19,518 nt of DNA from Globomyces pollinis-pini (taxonomy: Eukaryota > Chytridiomycota > Chytridiomycetes > Rhizophydiales > Globomycetaceae). The first letter of the stretch is position 1. Each line of letters begins with the position of its first letter. This document shows positions 18,493 to 19,518 of the stretch, piece by piece. The notes under the pieces were generated by a model. That model ran no database searches and was not told the origin of the DNA. It saw only the letters and a program-made list of their open reading frames with translations. The position numbers were made by a program, and so were the translations under genes. Location: the NCBI GenBank assembly GCA_025399215.1, contig MU621386.1, forward strand, positions 995-20,512, in the 5' to 3' direction.

Positions 18493-19137
18493 TTATAAGG
18501 GTACACACACTCCTTCTTCGTCACTGATACTGACGGTTGGGTCAACATTGGCTGGAAGTTCACACTTCAATCCTTGGACACACGGGACTCCCAAGAATCC
18601 ACCACAGACACCATTGAGCGGAGCAGGGTTTTTGACACCAACAACTCGTGACTTACAGATTCCTTGAGCGTCGCTGAGGACAGTCTTGTCATCACCGCTG
18701 GTTTCCAATTGGCATTCTAATCCCTTCACACATTGGACTCCCAAGAATCCACCACAGACACCATTGAGAGGGGCAGGGTTTCTAACACCAACAACTCGCG
18801 GTTTACAGATTCCTTGAGCGTCGCTGAGAACGATCTTGTCATCACCACTGGTTTCCAATTGGCATTCTAACCCCTTCACACATTGGACTCCTAAGAATCC
18901 ACCGCAGACACCATTGAGAGGAGCAGGGTTTCTGACACTAGCAGCTCGCGGTTTACAGATTCCTTGAGCGTCGCTGAGAACGGTCTTGTCATCCCCACTG
19001 GTTTCCAATTGGCATTCTAATCCCTTCACACATTGGACCCCCAAGAATCCACCACAGACACCATTCAATGGAGCTGGCTTTGAAACTGGAACAGCCAAAA
19101 CGTTGAGACACATAGCAAGAGTAACGATGAACATCAT
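18493..19137 (-). CDS. Secreted protein of four tandem cysteine-rich repeats
   Basis: A 214-residue intronless gene. A signal peptide (MMFIVTLAMCLNVLA) is followed by four units of about 50 residues. Each has the pattern PAPLNGVCGGFLGV-x-C-V-(K/Q)-GL-(E/K)-C, a 17-18 residue acidic loop with a SD-(A/E)-(Q/E)-G-(I/V) stretch, and a final Cys. That is four Cys per unit (C-x7-C-x5-C-x17/18-C), suggesting two disulfides in each. Units 1-3 are nearly identical in DNA as well as protein. Unit 4 is diverged (ELPANVDPTVSIS). Linkers are basic (KPRAASVR, KPRVVGVR, KSRVVGVK). The CGG-x-x-G-x-x-C-x-x-GL-x-C pattern is seen in small secreted proteins of fungi, but I know no proven function. Cell-wall, adhesive or effector roles are only possibilities. 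Confidence 0.85.
   Translation of the reverse strand: MMFIVTLAMCLNVLAVPVSKPAPLNGVCGGFLGVQCVKGLECQLETSGDDKTVLSDAQGICKPRAASVRNPAPLNGVCGGFLGVQCVKGLECQLETSGDDKIVLSDAQGICKPRVVGVRNPAPLNGVCGGFLGVQCVKGLECQLETSGDDKTVLSDAQGICKSRVVGVKNPAPLNGVCGGFLGVPCVQGLKCELPANVDPTVSISDEEGVCVPL
18500..19075 (-). repeat. 150-bp tandem repeats inside the Cys-rich gene
   Basis: Coding units repeat every 150 bp. The plus-strand string CCACAGACACCATT (one copy CCGCAGACACCATT) recurs at about 18600, 18750, 18900 and 19050, with only a few substitutions between units 1 and 3. This pattern favours unequal crossing-over or gene conversion, and copy-number variation is likely. Confidence 0.8.
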
Positions 19138-19518
19138 TGTAAGATAAATATTATTTTAATGTATTGCGATAGATTTATTCCCACATTTATGTGAAATCCT
19201 GTGTGACAAGTTTGAGTTTTGTGTTTGAACTTGAATCCAAATACAGAATACGGAATTCCTAAACACAATGGTGTTTCTCACATCAATTGTACATTACCAG
19301 TCTACCACTTTGTCGCAACTTTTCGAACATATTTCTTGTTTACTACCTGAAGTGCTTTATAGTTTAACCCCACACCAAAGCCATTAAGGCATTAGGGTTA
19401 GGGTGTGGGGGTTTCATGAATTTCTGAATTTAGAAATATTGCGAGGAAATTGAATTGGATTTCAGGACACAAGCTATTCTGGGAAAGCTTCAAATCGCGA
19501 CCTACCCTTTCAAGAATC
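19040..19518. repeat. Right copy of terminal direct repeat
   Basis: Aligns with 1-477 in the same orientation. It covers the first 33 codons and at least 380 bp upstream of the Cys-rich gene, and is cut by the right edge. It differs from the left copy by scattered substitutions and a divergent segment at about 19320-19402. Confidence 0.9.
19366..19412. repeat. Hairpin upstream of Cys-rich gene
   Basis: AACCCCACACC (19366-19376) pairs with GGTGTGGGGGTT (19402-19413) around a 25-base loop with one bulge. In the left copy the left arm has changed (AACACCACACC), so the pairing is weaker there. It lies about 230-275 bases upstream of the start codon. Confidence 0.5.

Noticed and set aside
18500..19075. 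CRISPR-like array
   Set aside because: The 150-bp periodic units are codons of a secreted Cys-rich protein. There are no short repeats with unique spacers and the context is eukaryotic.
19391..19402. TTAGGGTTAGGG as a telomeric tract
   Set aside because: Only two units, inside a hairpin loop. The left copy of the same repeat has a mutated version, so this is a chance or trivial match.
1..19518. Terminal redundancy as evidence for a circular molecule or plasmid
   Set aside because: The two ends differ by scattered substitutions, indels and a diverged ~80-base segment, and one coding difference is visible. They are paralogous repeats, not an assembly overlap of one circle.

Overview
This window looks like nuclear DNA from a compact, AT-rich fungal genome, probably an early-diverging lineage. 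I cannot name the species. The evidence is eukaryotic: nuclear-type Leu tRNA genes, spliceosomal introns, SPT5, an ASCC3/Slh1 helicase, PIG-H, Vma12, a fungal ATP synthase subunit K (Atp19-like) and a fungal-type secreted DUF3455 protein. The most striking property is intron size. I could place 38 introns in seven genes by protein-family continuity and reading frame. All are 24-36 nt long (mean about 29 nt), and every spliced CDS comes out as an exact multiple of three.

Layout. Positions 1-1145 hold the 5' end of a secreted cysteine-rich paralogue (minus strand) and a repeat-derived upstream region. A tRNA-Leu(UAG) lies at 1146-1227 and an MTFR1-like (mitochondrial fission regulator) gene at 1639-2307. 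An 860-base intergenic stretch with a strong hairpin follows. A dense housekeeping block runs from 3169 to 16221: SPT5 (+), a CDK-family kinase (+), PIG-H/GPI15 (+), an ATP19-like gene (-), VMA12/TMEM199 (+) and the large ASCC3/SLH1 helicase (-). Spacers inside this block are only about 40-180 bp. Beyond it lies a looser region of secreted-protein genes and repeats: a DUF3455 gene with a broken partial copy behind it, a tRNA-Leu(AAG) on the minus strand, a roughly 790-base spacer with no gene that I can see, and a complete secreted protein of four 50-residue Cys repeats at 18493-19137.

The last 479 bases are a diverged direct repeat of the first 477. Both are the 5' part plus upstream region of the same secreted Cys-rich gene family. 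The conserved block is therefore flanked by two members of a multicopy family. Substitutions and a divergent inner segment argue against simple circular-contig overlap.

The housekeeping genes act in separate processes: transcription elongation, cyclin-dependent phosphorylation, GPI-anchor synthesis, mitochondrial ATP synthase, V-ATPase assembly and rescue of collided ribosomes or repair. I see no operon-like functional link. They share architecture: tiny introns, very short spacers, and AATAAA signals at or just after stop codons. The two secreted-protein genes have no introns.
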